This document shows, piece after piece, positions 43,245 to 52,063 of a DNA stretch of 64,000 nucleotides (the first letter of the stretch is position 1; every line of letters starts with the position of its first letter). Both the position numbers and the translations under genes were made by a program. The notes beneath the pieces are model-generated. The model ran no database searches and was not told where the DNA came from. It saw nothing but the letters and a program-made list of their open reading frames with translations. Source of the DNA: Ga0077527 sp964433345 (lineage in GTDB: Bacteria > Pseudomonadota > Gammaproteobacteria > Burkholderiales > SG8-41); assembly GCA_964433345.1 (NCBI GenBank), contig CAYSQJ010000007.1, positions 90,178 through 154,177 on the forward strand, in the 5' to 3' direction.

Positions 43245-44015
43245 CTATCTGCCCTTGAATTTCGGCTTGCGTTTTTCCTTGAAGGCGGTGACGCCCTCGA
43301 CATGGTCTTCGGTCATGCGCGCGCCGCAGATCGCCAGAACTTCCATTTCGAGCAGCTGTTCCAGTGTCGGCACGTACATGTACTGGAACATGCGCTTGGC
43401 CAGCGTCAGTGCGTAAGTCGCCGAGCCGGCGATCTCGCGCGCGAGTTCCAGGGCCGCGGCTTCGAGCTGGTCGTCGGGCACCACCTTGCTGACCAGCCCC
43501 ATCTCCTTTGCTTCGGCCGCGGGCAGCTTGCGCGCGCTGTAGACGATTTCCTTGGCGCGTGCGAGCCCGAGGTGCTGGGTCAGGAAATAGATGGCGCCGC
43601 CATCGGGCGGGATGCCGACGTTCTTGAAGGCCATCAGCAGGTAGGCGGTCTCGCTGGCGACGATGAGGTCACAGGCCAGCGCCATGCTGGCGCCGATGCC
43701 GGCGGCCGGGCCGCGCACCGCGGCGATCACCGGTTTCTCGAGGTGATGCAGCGCGAGGATCATCTGCTGGTGGCCTTTCGAACGCTTGCGTCCGCTGACC
43801 ACGTCGTAACCGCCCATCGAACCGACATCGCCGCCGGCGCAGAAGGCGCGGCCGGTGCCGGTGAGCAGCACGACGCGCACCGCGTCGTCCTCGTTGAGCC
43901 TGCGGAAGGCATCGGCCAGCTCGTGGTACATCTCGCCAGACAGTGCGTTGAGCTTGTCGGCGCGATCAAGCAGCACGGTGGCGATACCGTCGTTAAGGGT
44001 GACCTTGATGCTCAT
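43245..44015 (-). CDS. Enoyl-CoA hydratase/isomerase (crotonase), copy 1
   Basis: Crotonase-fold enzyme of 256 residues. The oxyanion segments RAFCAGGDVGSMGG near residue 61 and RGPAAGIGASMALACDL near 98 are present. The hydratase glutamates are not seen: position 1 reads GIGASMAL and position 2 reads VGIPPDGGAIYFL, an aspartate pattern as in PaaG-type isomerases. The start MSIKVTLNDGIATVLLDR is shared with the hybrid ORF at 45008. It lies between a Bug gene and the AMP ligase on one strand. Confidence 0.9.
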   Translation of the reverse strand: MSIKVTLNDGIATVLLDRADKLNALSGEMYHELADAFRRLNEDDAVRVVLLTGTGRAFCAGGDVGSMGGYDVVSGRKRSKGHQQMILALHHLEKPVIAAVRGPAAGIGASMALACDLIVASETAYLLMAFKNVGIPPDGGAIYFLTQHLGLARAKEIVYSARKLPAAEAKEMGLVSKVVPDDQLEAAALELAREIAGSATYALTLAKRMFQYMYVPTLEQLLEMEVLAICGARMTEDHVEGVTAFKEKRKPKFKGR

Positions 44016-44038
44016 GCGGGTGTCCCTGTTCCTGTGAA

Positions 44039-45001
44039 TCAGAACGACTTGATGCCGGCGCGCTCGAGCACTTGTTTCCACTTGGCGACTTCATCGCGCA
44101 GGTGGGTGACGAACTCGGCGGTGGTGCTGCCGACCGGGTCGGAGCCATCGCGCTTGAGCTGATCGGCGAGTTCCGGCGACTTGACGATGCGCACGGCGCT
44201 GTCGGCGATCCTGGCAATCACGTTCTTCGGTGTGCGCGCGGGTGCGGTAAGGCCGTTCCAGGCCACGGACTGAAACCCTTTCAGGCCCTGCTCATCAAGC
44301 GTCGGCACATCGGGCAGCGCGGCAGTCCGCCGGATGCTGGTGACGCCGATCACGCGCAGCCGGCCGGACTTGATGAGCGGCATCACCGATGTCAGTCCGT
44401 TGAAGGCCATGTCGACGTGGCCGCCAATGAGGTCGACCAGTGCCGGCGCATTGCCCTTGTACGGAACATGAATCATTTTGATGCCGGCCATGGCATTGAG
44501 CAGTTCACCGGAAAGATGCGGTACGCCGCCGTTGCCGGAGGAGGCGAAGTTCATCTGGCCCGGCCTCGCCTTGGCAAGTGCGACGAGTTCCTTCACGTTT
44601 TTCGCGGGCACGCCGGGGTGCACGACCAGGCCCATCGGCGTGGTGTTGATCAGCGTGATCGGTTCGAAGTCCTTGGCCGGGTCGTACGGCAGTTTTTTCA
44701 TCACGCTGGGCACGACGGTGAAGGGCGCCGGAGTCACCAGCAGCGTGTGGCCGTCAGGCGCTGCCTTGGCAACGATATCGGTACCGATCGTGGTGTTGCC
44801 GCCGGGACGGTTGTCGACGATGACCTGCTGTCCCCAGGCCTCGGCCAGTCGCGGTGCAAGTGTGCGCGCGATGACGTCGGTGCTGCCGCCGGCGGCGAAG
44901 GGCACAATCAGGCGTACCGTCTTGCCTGGATAAGCCTGTGCTGCAGACAGTCCTGGAATTGCAAAAAAAACCAATACCAACCCAATCTTGCTAAATTTCA
45001 T
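44039..45001 (-). CDS. Bug/TctC-family periplasmic binding protein, tandem copy A
   Basis: A 320-residue exported binding protein: signal MKFSKIGLVLVFFAIPGLSA, then AYPGKTVRLIVPFAAGGSTD, GTDIVAKAAPDGHTLLVTPA near residue 84 and the end KWKQVLERAGIKSF. It is closely similar to the neighbour at 45162 over its whole length, including the unusual LLVTPAPFTVVPSVMKKLPY stretch. The ATG at 45001 is preferred to the in-frame TTG before it. A crotonase gene follows after 23 bases. The two copies are products of a tandem duplication. Confidence 0.93.
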   Translation of the reverse strand: MKFSKIGLVLVFFAIPGLSAAQAYPGKTVRLIVPFAAGGSTDVIARTLAPRLAEAWGQQVIVDNRPGGNTTIGTDIVAKAAPDGHTLLVTPAPFTVVPSVMKKLPYDPAKDFEPITLINTTPMGLVVHPGVPAKNVKELVALAKARPGQMNFASSGNGGVPHLSGELLNAMAGIKMIHVPYKGNAPALVDLIGGHVDMAFNGLTSVMPLIKSGRLRVIGVTSIRRTAALPDVPTLDEQGLKGFQSVAWNGLTAPARTPKNVIARIADSAVRIVKSPELADQLKRDGSDPVGSTTAEFVTHLRDEVAKWKQVLERAGIKSF

Positions 45002-45007
45002 CAAATC

Positions 45008-45154
45008 TCATCCTGTGTGATCTGTCTGGTTCCTGAATCTGGCTTGCGACTGACAAATGCGCCGCAAGCGACGCATCGCCGCATGGGCTTTGGTTTCGAT
45101 GCGGTCGAGCGGCACGGTGGCAATGCACTCGCTGAGGGCGACCTTGATGCTCAT
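45008..45154 (-). pseudogene. Hybrid ORF: crotonase head fused to nitronate-monooxygenase tail
   Basis: A 48-codon frame. Residues 1-18 (MSIKVALSECIATVPLDR) copy the crotonase start at 44015 (MSIKVTLNDGIATVLLDR). From there IETKAHAAMRRLRRICQSQ copies the end of the nitronate monooxygenase at 46160 (LETEARAAMHRLQGLYQPS). Homology continues past the old stop (AGATTCAGGAACCAGACAGA against TGATTCCGGGAACGGACAGA) up to the next Bug start. It is the junction left by a tandem duplication; whether it is still translated is unknown. Confidence 0.88.
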
Positions 45155-45161
45155 GCCGTCC

Positions 45162-46124
45162 TCACAGTGACTTGATGCCGGCGCGCTCGATGACTTTTTT
45201 CCACTTGGCAATCTCGCTGCTCAGGAAGGCGGTGTATTCAGCGGTCGAACTGCCCACGGGGTCGGAGCCTTCCCGCTTCAGGAACTCCACGAGCTCCGGC
45301 GATTTCATGAGCCGGGCCACATCACCCGCGACACGATCAACCGCGGCTTTGGGGGTGCCGGCCGGACCGGTGATGCCGTTCCAGGCGACAGCCTGGAAGC
45401 CCTTCAGGCCCTGTTCGTCCAGGGTCGGCATCTCGGGCAGGGCGGCGCTGCGCTTCAGGCTGGTGACGCCGAGCGCGCGCAGCTTGCCGGACTTGATGTG
45501 CTGCATTGCCGAGGTCAGGCCGTTGTAGGCCATGTCGATGTGTCCGCCGAGCAGGTCGATCATTGCCGGGCCGTTGCCCTTGTACGGCACATGGGTGATC
45601 TTGACGTTGGCCATGGCATTGAAGAGTTCGCCCGCGAGGTGGTTCGAGCCGCCGCTGCCGGAGGAACCGAAATTCAGCACGCCGGGCCTTGCCTTGGCCA
45701 GCGCGACCAGTTCCTTGATGTTCTTCACCGGTACGCCGGGATGCACGATGACCACCAGCGGCGTGGTGTTGATCAGCGTGATGGGGGTGAAATCCTTCGC
45801 CGGATCGTAGGGCAGTTTTTTGAGCAGGCTGGGCACGATGGTGAAGGGGGCGGGCGTGACCAGCAGCGTGTGGCCGTCGGGCGCCGACTTGGCGACGATG
45901 TCGGTGCCTATCGTGGTGCTGCCGCCGGGACGGTTGTCGACGATGACCTGCTGTCCCCAGACTTCGCTCAGCTTCTGCGCGACCAGGCGACCCATGATGT
46001 CGGTGCTGCCGCCGGCGGCGAAGGGCACGACCAGGCGCACCGCCTTGCTCGGATAGGCCTGCGCTGCGGCCATTCCGGGGATCAATAAAAATGACAATAA
46101 AAACAATGGTTTGCTGAGTTTCAT
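45162..46124 (-). CDS. Bug/TctC-family periplasmic binding protein, tandem copy B
   Basis: A 320-residue binding protein nearly parallel to copy A: signal MKLSKPLFLLSFLLIPGMAA, mature start AYPSKAVRLVVPFAAGGSTD, GTDIVAKSAPDGHTLLVTPA and the end KWKKVIERAGIKSL. The signal-coding region is AT-rich and partly resembles the AT-rich repeat (TTGTTTTTATTGTCATTTTT). It is followed by the hybrid ORF in place of a full crotonase gene, and preceded by nitronate monooxygenase with a GAGGAG ribosome site. Confidence 0.93.
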   Translation of the reverse strand: MKLSKPLFLLSFLLIPGMAAAQAYPSKAVRLVVPFAAGGSTDIMGRLVAQKLSEVWGQQVIVDNRPGGSTTIGTDIVAKSAPDGHTLLVTPAPFTIVPSLLKKLPYDPAKDFTPITLINTTPLVVIVHPGVPVKNIKELVALAKARPGVLNFGSSGSGGSNHLAGELFNAMANVKITHVPYKGNGPAMIDLLGGHIDMAYNGLTSAMQHIKSGKLRALGVTSLKRSAALPEMPTLDEQGLKGFQAVAWNGITGPAGTPKAAVDRVAGDVARLMKSPELVEFLKREGSDPVGSSTAEYTAFLSSEIAKWKKVIERAGIKSL

Positions 46125-46159
46125 CGGGTTTTCTCCTCTTTATCTGTCCGTTCCCGGAA

Positions 46160-47158
46160 TCAGGCGGACGGCTGGTAAAGGCCCTGCAAACGGTGCATTG
46201 CCGCGCGGGCCTCGGTTTCAAGGCGGTCGACGATTGCCGCCAGTGGTTCGATTCTATCGGCGAACACTACGCCCTGGCCGCAGGACAGCATCGCCTTTTC
46301 GACGTCGCCGCTTTCGTAGGCCTTGCGGCCTACGGTGCCCATGATGTGCGGCAGAATGCCGGCGGTGTCGACCGGTTCCGTTTTCTCGAGTTGCTGGATC
46401 ATCGCGACATGCGCGGTTTTCAGCGCGCGCTGGGTATTGCGCATCGACTGCAGCAGCAGCGTGGTGTCGGTTTCGCAGGCTCCGACCAGGCGTTCCTTGT
46501 ACTGGCGGTGCGCCCAGATTTCCTCGGAGACCAGGAAACGCGTGCCCATCGCCACGCCTTCGGCGCCCAGCGCCAGCGCGGCCACCAGTTGCTCGCCGGT
46601 GCCGAGTCCGCCGGCGACGATCACCGGAATTTTCACCGAGCGCGCCGCGGCGGCGCCGGCAACGATGGTGCCCACCGGTTCGATGCCGGGATGGCCGCCG
46701 GCCTCGGCGCCGATCACGGTCACTGCATCGGCGCCCAGGGATTCGGCTTTTTTGACGTAGCGCAGCACCCCGGGCACCTTGTGCAGCACGGTGATGCCGG
46801 CATCCTTCAGCCGCCGGATATAGGCCTCGGGATTGTTGCCGGCAGTTTCGACAAACTTCACGCCTTCGTCGATCACCGCGTCGATCAGCGGGTTGACGCG
46901 GTCGGTGCCGTCGCGGCTGACGCGGATCATGATGTTGACGCCGAAGGGTTTGCCTTCGCTCAGTTCGCGGCAGCGGCGGATGCCCTCGCGCAGCGCCTGC
47001 ACGTCGGGAAAGCTCGCGGCGGTCATGAAGCCGATCAGCCCTGCACGCGCGACCGCGGCGACATAGACCGGATCGGCCAGCCACATCAGCCCGCTGGCAA
47101 CGATGGGCAGGCGGATGCCGTAGAGATCGGTGATGCGGGTTTTGAAGGCTTGGGTCAT
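46160..47158 (-). CDS. Nitronate monooxygenase (2-nitropropane dioxygenase-like)
   Basis: FMN-dependent TIM-barrel enzyme of 332 residues. It opens TRITDLYGIRLPIVASGLMW, has VIGAEAGGHPGIEPVGTIVA near residue 144 (flavin and catalytic histidine region) and IPVIVAGGLGTGEQLVAALA near 174, then EGVAMGTRFLVSEE. Family members oxidise nitroalkanes, though many act as enoyl-type or quinone reductases. Here it heads the Bug-crotonase-ligase cluster, so it may act on an acyl-CoA-related intermediate. Its 3' end was the left boundary of the tandem duplication. Confidence 0.92.
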   Translation of the reverse strand: MTQAFKTRITDLYGIRLPIVASGLMWLADPVYVAAVARAGLIGFMTAASFPDVQALREGIRRCRELSEGKPFGVNIMIRVSRDGTDRVNPLIDAVIDEGVKFVETAGNNPEAYIRRLKDAGITVLHKVPGVLRYVKKAESLGADAVTVIGAEAGGHPGIEPVGTIVAGAAAARSVKIPVIVAGGLGTGEQLVAALALGAEGVAMGTRFLVSEEIWAHRQYKERLVGACETDTTLLLQSMRNTQRALKTAHVAMIQQLEKTEPVDTAGILPHIMGTVGRKAYESGDVEKAMLSCGQGVVFADRIEPLAAIVDRLETEARAAMHRLQGLYQPSA

Positions 47159-47164
47159 AAAGTC

Positions 47165-47300
47165 AAAGTCGAAAGCTTTTAGCTACAGAGGTCACAGAGG
47201 ACGCAGAGAAAACCAAGGCAGCCATTACGGGAGGTATTGGCCATTGCCAGTGTTTTTGAAGTTCTCTGTGCTCTCTGTGTCCTCTGCGGCTCAGGGTTTT
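47165..47300. repeat. CACAGAG-family long inverted repeat
   Basis: The left arm (47177-47213) contains TAGCTACAGAGGTCACAGAG; the right arm (47255-47300) contains CTCTGTGTCCTCTGCGGCTC. Like the copy at 10266 it is preceded by an AAAGTC/GAAAGC lead. It fills the gap between the monooxygenase and the ADP-forming ligase. Confidence 0.88.
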
Positions 47301-47307
47301 AAGGTTT

Positions 47308-49431
47308 TCAGTCCTTCAGCACGATCAACGCATCCGCAGCCACGACACCGGAGGCGTTGACGAACAGCGGGTTGATGTCGATTTCGGCAATGCGGTCGGC
47401 ATGGTCGGCAACGAGCAGCGACAGCCGCGACAGGGCATCGGCCAGCGCGTCGATGTTGCAGGCCGGCTTGCCGCGGTAGCCCTGCAGCAGCTTCACGCCG
47501 CGGATCTCGTGGATCATCGCTTTCGCGGTTTCCGTGTCGAAGGGGGCATAGCGGTGGGTGACGTCGTGCATGATTTCGGTGAACACGCCGCCGAGGCCGA
47601 AGGCGATCAGCGGGCCGAAATGCGGATCGTTGACGGCGCCGACAATGATTTCTTCGCCGGTCGCCATCTGCTGCACCAGGATGCCGTCGATGCGGGCGTC
47701 GGCCTTGTACGCCTTGGCCGCCGCCAGCACTTCACGCGCCGCCTGCTTCAGGCCGTCGAGTGTGGTGATGTTGAGGCGGATCACGCCGGCCTCGGTCTTG
47801 TGCGGGATATCGGCGGATTCGATTTTCACTGCCAGCGGGAAGGGCAGGGGCGCCGCCGCGAGTTTCTCCACGGCATCTGCCGCGAGCAGCGTCTCGCCGG
47901 TCACCGGGATGCCGTAGGCCTTGAGGATCGTCTTCGAGGCATGTTCGCCCAGGGTGCCGGCGCCTTTGAGGTCGAGTTTCTGCGGCGCCACCGCGCGTTT
48001 GCCACTGCGGGCGCGCCGGGCTTCGAAGTCGCGTTTCTTGCCGGCGAAATCCGCCAGCGCGGCCATCGCATCGACGGTGCGTCCCGGCGCGAGGATGCAG
48101 GGCACGCCGTTTTTTTCGAGGTAATCCATGGCCGCGCGGTTGTCGTCGGGCGAGGTCGGCCAGTTCAGCAGCAGCGGCTTGCCGCTGTCCTTCAGCATCT
48201 CCACCAGGCCCTCGGCCCAGGCCTGGGCGACGGCGCCGCGCGGCGAGCGCGCCACGATGGCGTCGATGTTGGGATCGGCGAGCACTTCGCGCATGGTCTT
48301 GGTGTAGGACGCGAAGTTGTCGTTGTAGCCCTGCGCCGTGGTGTCGATCGGGTTTTCGATCGAGGCGTAGGCGACGACGATGCCGCGCAGCTTCTCGCGT
48401 GTGGCATCGGTGAGCCGCGGCAGGGTCAGACCGCGCGCTTCGCAGCGGTCGGCGAGCAGCACGCCGGCGCCGCCGGACAGTGTCATCACGCCGATGCCCC
48501 TGCCTTTCGGCAGCTTGCGCGCGCGGAAAGCCTTGCAGTAGTCCACCAGGTCGTCGACGTCCTGCACTTCGATGAAGCCGCCTTCGCGGAACGCGGCTCG
48601 GAACAGTTCATAACCCGCGGTCAGCCGCGCGGTGTGCGAGGTCGCTGCCTTGCTGCCGATGTCGGTATTGCCGACCTTCCAGATCAGAATCGGCTTGCCC
48701 AGCTCCAGCGCGCGGGCGCCGAGCCGGCGCAGGCGCTCGCCCTCGGTGGTGCCTTCGAGAAAGGCGGTGAGGATCTCGACGTCATCGCGCTCGATCAGGT
48801 GTTCCATCCAGTCGAGCGCCGTGAGGTCGGCCTCGTTGCCGGTGGAGACCACGTGGTTGAAACCGAGGCCGTGGTAGCAGGCGACTGCAACCACGCCGAA
48901 GCCGAAGCCGCCGGACTGGGTGACCATCGCGATCGGCCCGGGCTTCAGCGTGCGCAGCTGCAGCGTGCCGCCGAAGCCGAGACGGAAATCCGCATCGAGG
49001 TTGAGCACGCCGAGGCAGTTGGGGCCGACGACGCGCACGCCGCTGGATTTCACCGCGGCCAGCAGCTTGTCGTTGAGCGCCCTGCCGGCTTCCCCGGCTT
49101 CGCTGAAGCCGGCCGAGAGCACCACTGCAAAGGGCACGCCGGCCTTGCCGCATTGCTCGATGGCGCCCGGCACCAGGTGTCCGGCAACCGCGATCAGCGC
49201 GACGTCGCAGGGCTTGGGCACCGCAGTGACGTCGGGATAGCAGGTGAGTCCCTTGATTTCCGTGTACTTGGGATTGACCGGATAGACCTTGCCCTTGTAG
49301 CCGTATTCGGTGAGCAGCTTGATCGGCTGGCCGCCGATGCGCGAGAGGTCGGTGGAGGCGCCGATGATGGCGACGCCGCGAGGATCGAGCAGACGTGAGA
49401 GGTCGGGGGCAGTGCCGGATGGAGTGGTCAT
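47308..49431 (-). CDS. ADP-forming acyl-CoA synthetase (acetate-CoA ligase family)
   Basis: A 707-residue enzyme. The N-terminal CoA-binding Rossmann part begins RLLDPRGVAIIGASTDLSRI and has VGPNCLGVLN near residue 126; a ligase-CoA domain follows with GGFGFGVVAVACYHGLGFNH and STGNEADLT. The C-terminal ATP-grasp part (about 480-707) has GIPVTGETLLAADAVEKLAA, PLPFPLAVKIESADIPHKTE and EIDINPLFV. It interconverts an acid, CoA and ATP with acyl-CoA and ADP. It lacks the extra GNAT domain of Pat. Substrate unknown. Confidence 0.93.
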   Translation of the reverse strand: MTTPSGTAPDLSRLLDPRGVAIIGASTDLSRIGGQPIKLLTEYGYKGKVYPVNPKYTEIKGLTCYPDVTAVPKPCDVALIAVAGHLVPGAIEQCGKAGVPFAVVLSAGFSEAGEAGRALNDKLLAAVKSSGVRVVGPNCLGVLNLDADFRLGFGGTLQLRTLKPGPIAMVTQSGGFGFGVVAVACYHGLGFNHVVSTGNEADLTALDWMEHLIERDDVEILTAFLEGTTEGERLRRLGARALELGKPILIWKVGNTDIGSKAATSHTARLTAGYELFRAAFREGGFIEVQDVDDLVDYCKAFRARKLPKGRGIGVMTLSGGAGVLLADRCEARGLTLPRLTDATREKLRGIVVAYASIENPIDTTAQGYNDNFASYTKTMREVLADPNIDAIVARSPRGAVAQAWAEGLVEMLKDSGKPLLLNWPTSPDDNRAAMDYLEKNGVPCILAPGRTVDAMAALADFAGKKRDFEARRARSGKRAVAPQKLDLKGAGTLGEHASKTILKAYGIPVTGETLLAADAVEKLAAAPLPFPLAVKIESADIPHKTEAGVIRLNITTLDGLKQAAREVLAAAKAYKADARIDGILVQQMATGEEIIVGAVNDPHFGPLIAFGLGGVFTEIMHDVTHRYAPFDTETAKAMIHEIRGVKLLQGYRGKPACNIDALADALSRLSLLVADHADRIAEIDINPLFVNASGVVAADALIVLKD

Positions 49432-49469
49432 GAATTAAATCAACTGATTAGGAAAAATCACATTAAAAC

Positions 49470-49566
49470 AATCAACAGGATGGACAGGATGAACAGGATC
49501 AAGAACGACAAATCACGGCAGGAACTCCCGTGGTTATATCCTGCAAATCCCGTTCATCCCGTAAAT
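49470..49566. repeat. AACAGGATG-family inverted repeat
   Basis: ATCAACAGGATGGACAGGAT followed by GAACAGGATC is mirrored by ATATCCTGCAAATCCCGTTC and ATCCCGTAAAT. It fills the gap between the ADP-forming ligase and the Bug gene. One copy only in the window. Confidence 0.75.
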
Positions 49567-49575
49567 GAAAGCCTT

Positions 49576-50535
49576 TCAATTCGTGCGCATGTTGGCGACC
49601 TTGACCAGGTTCGCCCACTTGTCGGTTTCGCTGCGGATGAAGGCGGCGAATTCTTCCGGCGAGCTTGCCACCGGCTCGGCGCCCTGGCTCGACAGCTTGT
49701 CGACGACATCCGGTGCGCGCAGTGCCTTGACTGCTTCCGCATGCAGCCGGGTGATCACCGGTTTCGGCGTGCCGGCCGGTGCGAGCAGACCGTACCAGCC
49801 GCTGGCGCTGTAACCGGGCAGGGTTTCGCCGACGGTAGGCAGGTCGGGCAGCAGCGCCGAGCGCTTGGCCGAGGTGACCGCCAGTCCGCGAACCTTGCCG
49901 GACTTGATGTGCGGCGTGATGATCAGGCTGTTCTCGTAGCTCATGTCGACTTCGCCGGAGACCAGCGCTACCAGCGCCGGGGCGCCGCCCTTGTAGGCGA
50001 CATGGGTGATGTCGACCTTGCCCATCAGTTTCAGCAGCTCGCCCGCAAGGTGGGTGATCGTGCCGTTGCCCGAGGAGGCGTAATTCAGCTTGCTGCCTTT
50101 TTTGGCGAGAGCCAGCAGATCCCTGACGTTTTTGGCGGGTACCGAGGGATGCACGACCAGCACGCTGGTCACGGAAACGCTCTGGGTGATCGGCGTGAGG
50201 TCGCGCAGCGTGTCATAGCCGAGCTTGGGATTCAGGCTCTTGGCCACCGCAAGACCGCCGATGGTGCCCATTACCAGTGTGTAGCCGTCGGGCGCCGACT
50301 TGGCGACCTGTTCGGTGCCGATCGCGCCGCCGGCGCCGCCGCGGTTGTCGACGACCACCTGCTGGCCCAGCGACTCAGCCATTTTCGGGGCTATCAGGCG
50401 GGTGACAATGTCGGTGGGGCCGCCAGGCGGGAAGGGCACGACCAACCTTATCGGTTTGGCGGGATAGGACTGGGCGCCCGCGGGCAGTGCGAGTCCGGCG
50501 GCGAGCAGCGGCAGTAGCAGCAGCGATCTTTTCAT
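49576..50535 (-). CDS. Bug/TctC-family periplasmic binding protein
   Basis: A 319-residue exported protein: signal MKRSLLLLPLLAAGLALPAG, mature start SYPAKPIRLVVPFPPGGPTD, then GTEQVAKSAPDGYTLVMGTI near residue 81 and ASGWYGLLAPAGTPKPVITR near 230. It is a different lineage from the tandem pair, with a GAGGAC site before the ATG. It precedes the ADP-forming ligase and may feed the same pathway. Confidence 0.93.
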   Translation of the reverse strand: MKRSLLLLPLLAAGLALPAGAQSYPAKPIRLVVPFPPGGPTDIVTRLIAPKMAESLGQQVVVDNRGGAGGAIGTEQVAKSAPDGYTLVMGTIGGLAVAKSLNPKLGYDTLRDLTPITQSVSVTSVLVVHPSVPAKNVRDLLALAKKGSKLNYASSGNGTITHLAGELLKLMGKVDITHVAYKGGAPALVALVSGEVDMSYENSLIITPHIKSGKVRGLAVTSAKRSALLPDLPTVGETLPGYSASGWYGLLAPAGTPKPVITRLHAEAVKALRAPDVVDKLSSQGAEPVASSPEEFAAFIRSETDKWANLVKVANMRTN

Positions 50536-50560
50536 GATGTCCTCCTCTTGCGAGTTGTAC

Positions 50561-51175
50561 TTATTGATCGACGTGGGCTGTGGCCGTTATCGACGGCCGC
50601 AGCGCAAAAGTATCGTACCAGCGGGCGATGTGCTCATTGTTGCTGCGCCAGCCCAGTTCGCCGAACCGGAAATCGGCGTAGCCCAGCGCGCAGGCGATGG
50701 CGACATGGCCGATGCCGACCGCATCGGCTGCCAGCGCGTCGACCTCGCGATCGAGGGCGGCGATGGCGTTGTGCACCTTGAGTTCGAAGGCGGCCAGCGT
50801 CTCCGGCGACTGCTGCGCGGCCGGCCGCAATATTTCATTGCGCCACAGCATCAGGTTGTCGAGCAGGTTGCTGCCCAGCGCATGGCGGCGCAGCGCAGTC
50901 CAGCGCGCCGGCCCCGCCGGCGGAAAGAGCTTCTCGCCGTCATGCAGAGCGTCGAGGTATTCACAGATCACCGTCGAATCATAGAGCGCCGTGCCGTCGT
51001 CGAGCAGCAGGGTGGGAATTTTTCCGGTGGGGTTGATTTTCAGCAGTTCGGCATTGGGCCGGGTCATCGCGACGACCGTGCGCTCGCATTCGATGCGTCC
51101 GGCCACTCCGCATTCGTGGGCGAACACCATCACCTTGCGCACGAAGGGTGAGCGCGAGGACCAGAACAGTTTCAT
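50561..51175 (-). CDS. Glutathione S-transferase family protein
   Basis: A 204-residue GST. The thioredoxin-like N-terminus is MKLFWSSRSPFVRKVMVFAH, with SSRSPFVRKV the glutathione-site loop; NPTGKIPTLLLDDGTALYDS near residue 49 carries the cis-proline and the S/T of the gamma-glutamyl site. The helical C-terminal half ends RPSITATA. The ATG overlaps the stop codon of the hydrolase upstream (ATGA, 51172-51175), so the two are translated in tandem. It may detoxify or thiolate an intermediate of the island's pathway. Confidence 0.92.
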   Translation of the reverse strand: MKLFWSSRSPFVRKVMVFAHECGVAGRIECERTVVAMTRPNAELLKINPTGKIPTLLLDDGTALYDSTVICEYLDALHDGEKLFPPAGPARWTALRRHALGSNLLDNLMLWRNEILRPAAQQSPETLAAFELKVHNAIAALDREVDALAADAVGIGHVAIACALGYADFRFGELGWRSNNEHIARWYDTFALRPSITATAHVDQ

Positions 51176-51960
51176 GCCTTGAGTTGTTTCATATAGCCGA
51201 TGATGGCTTCGGCCACCGCGGCCGGCTGCTCGGGCAACAGGGCGTGCGCAGCGTTGTCGATGCGTGCGATGGTGACGCGGTCGGCACCCCACTGGTCGCG
51301 GTAGCAATGGACGCTGTCCGGCGGCGACAGCGGATCCTTGAGCGAAAGCACGTCGAGTACCGGCGCCGTTCCCGCGGTCCACCACTCCGGCTTGGGCGTT
51401 GCCTCGGTGGCGTCACGCTCGGCGTGCATTACCTCGTCGTCCCAGCCGCCGAGCCAGACCCGGGCATTGTTGCCGGGGGCGAAGAACACGTGCTTCAGGT
51501 GTTTCAGGCGCACGTCCTCGGGCAGATCCATCTGGTGGCATTTGTTGATCGAGTCGCGCAGCTCCGGCGCCAGCGGCCAGGTATGCGTGGCTGCAAGCAG
51601 TACCACGGCGCGGGTGAGTTTCGGATAGTCGGCGGCGAGGGTGCGGGCGACGAAATTGCCGAAGGCGTGGCCGGCGACCACGGTCGGCTCGCCGCCGTCA
51701 TGCCTGATTACCGCTGCGATGTCGGCGGCGAAATCGTGCAGCGTGATGCCCTTGAGCGGGCCGCTGCTGCCGCCGAGGCCGCGTGGTTCAGGGCACAGCG
51801 CGCGATAACCGGCGTCGGCGAGGCGCTGTGCGATGTCGAAGAAATCGGCAGCGCCGCGCCCCAGCGACGGCATCATCACGATGCGCGGGCCGTTCCCGAA
51901 CGCATGGACTGCAATGCGGACTTTTTCGTGCTCTACGGTAAATGCGGTGGACTTGGTCAT
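51172..51960 (-). CDS. Alpha/beta hydrolase with alanine at the nucleophile position
   Basis: A 262-residue alpha/beta-hydrolase-fold protein. The lid and core fit: RIVMMPSLGRGAADFFDIAQ, YRALCPEPRGLGGSSG and a final NAAHALLPEQP with the catalytic-type histidine; the acid could be in LKDPLSPPDS. At the nucleophile elbow, however, it reads VVAGHAFGNFVA, i.e. GxAxG where GxSxG is expected. It may be inactive, a binding protein, or act by another route. Co-translated with the GST gene. Confidence 0.87.
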   Translation of the reverse strand: MTKSTAFTVEHEKVRIAVHAFGNGPRIVMMPSLGRGAADFFDIAQRLADAGYRALCPEPRGLGGSSGPLKGITLHDFAADIAAVIRHDGGEPTVVAGHAFGNFVARTLAADYPKLTRAVVLLAATHTWPLAPELRDSINKCHQMDLPEDVRLKHLKHVFFAPGNNARVWLGGWDDEVMHAERDATEATPKPEWWTAGTAPVLDVLSLKDPLSPPDSVHCYRDQWGADRVTIARIDNAAHALLPEQPAAVAEAIIGYMKQLKA

Positions 51961-52063
51961 GACGCTGCAGCCTGCCTGTTCAAGAGGAACAGGAATTCTA
52001 CCGCGTCATGACAGGGCTGCCGGCAATATGTCCACTAAATGGATATCCGGAGGGCGCCCGGTA

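Noticed and set aside
47401..49398. 665-codon open frame antisense to the ADP-forming ligase
   Set aside because: Composition is typical of antisense shadows (rich in H, R, G, Q); the opposite strand encodes a complete known enzyme.
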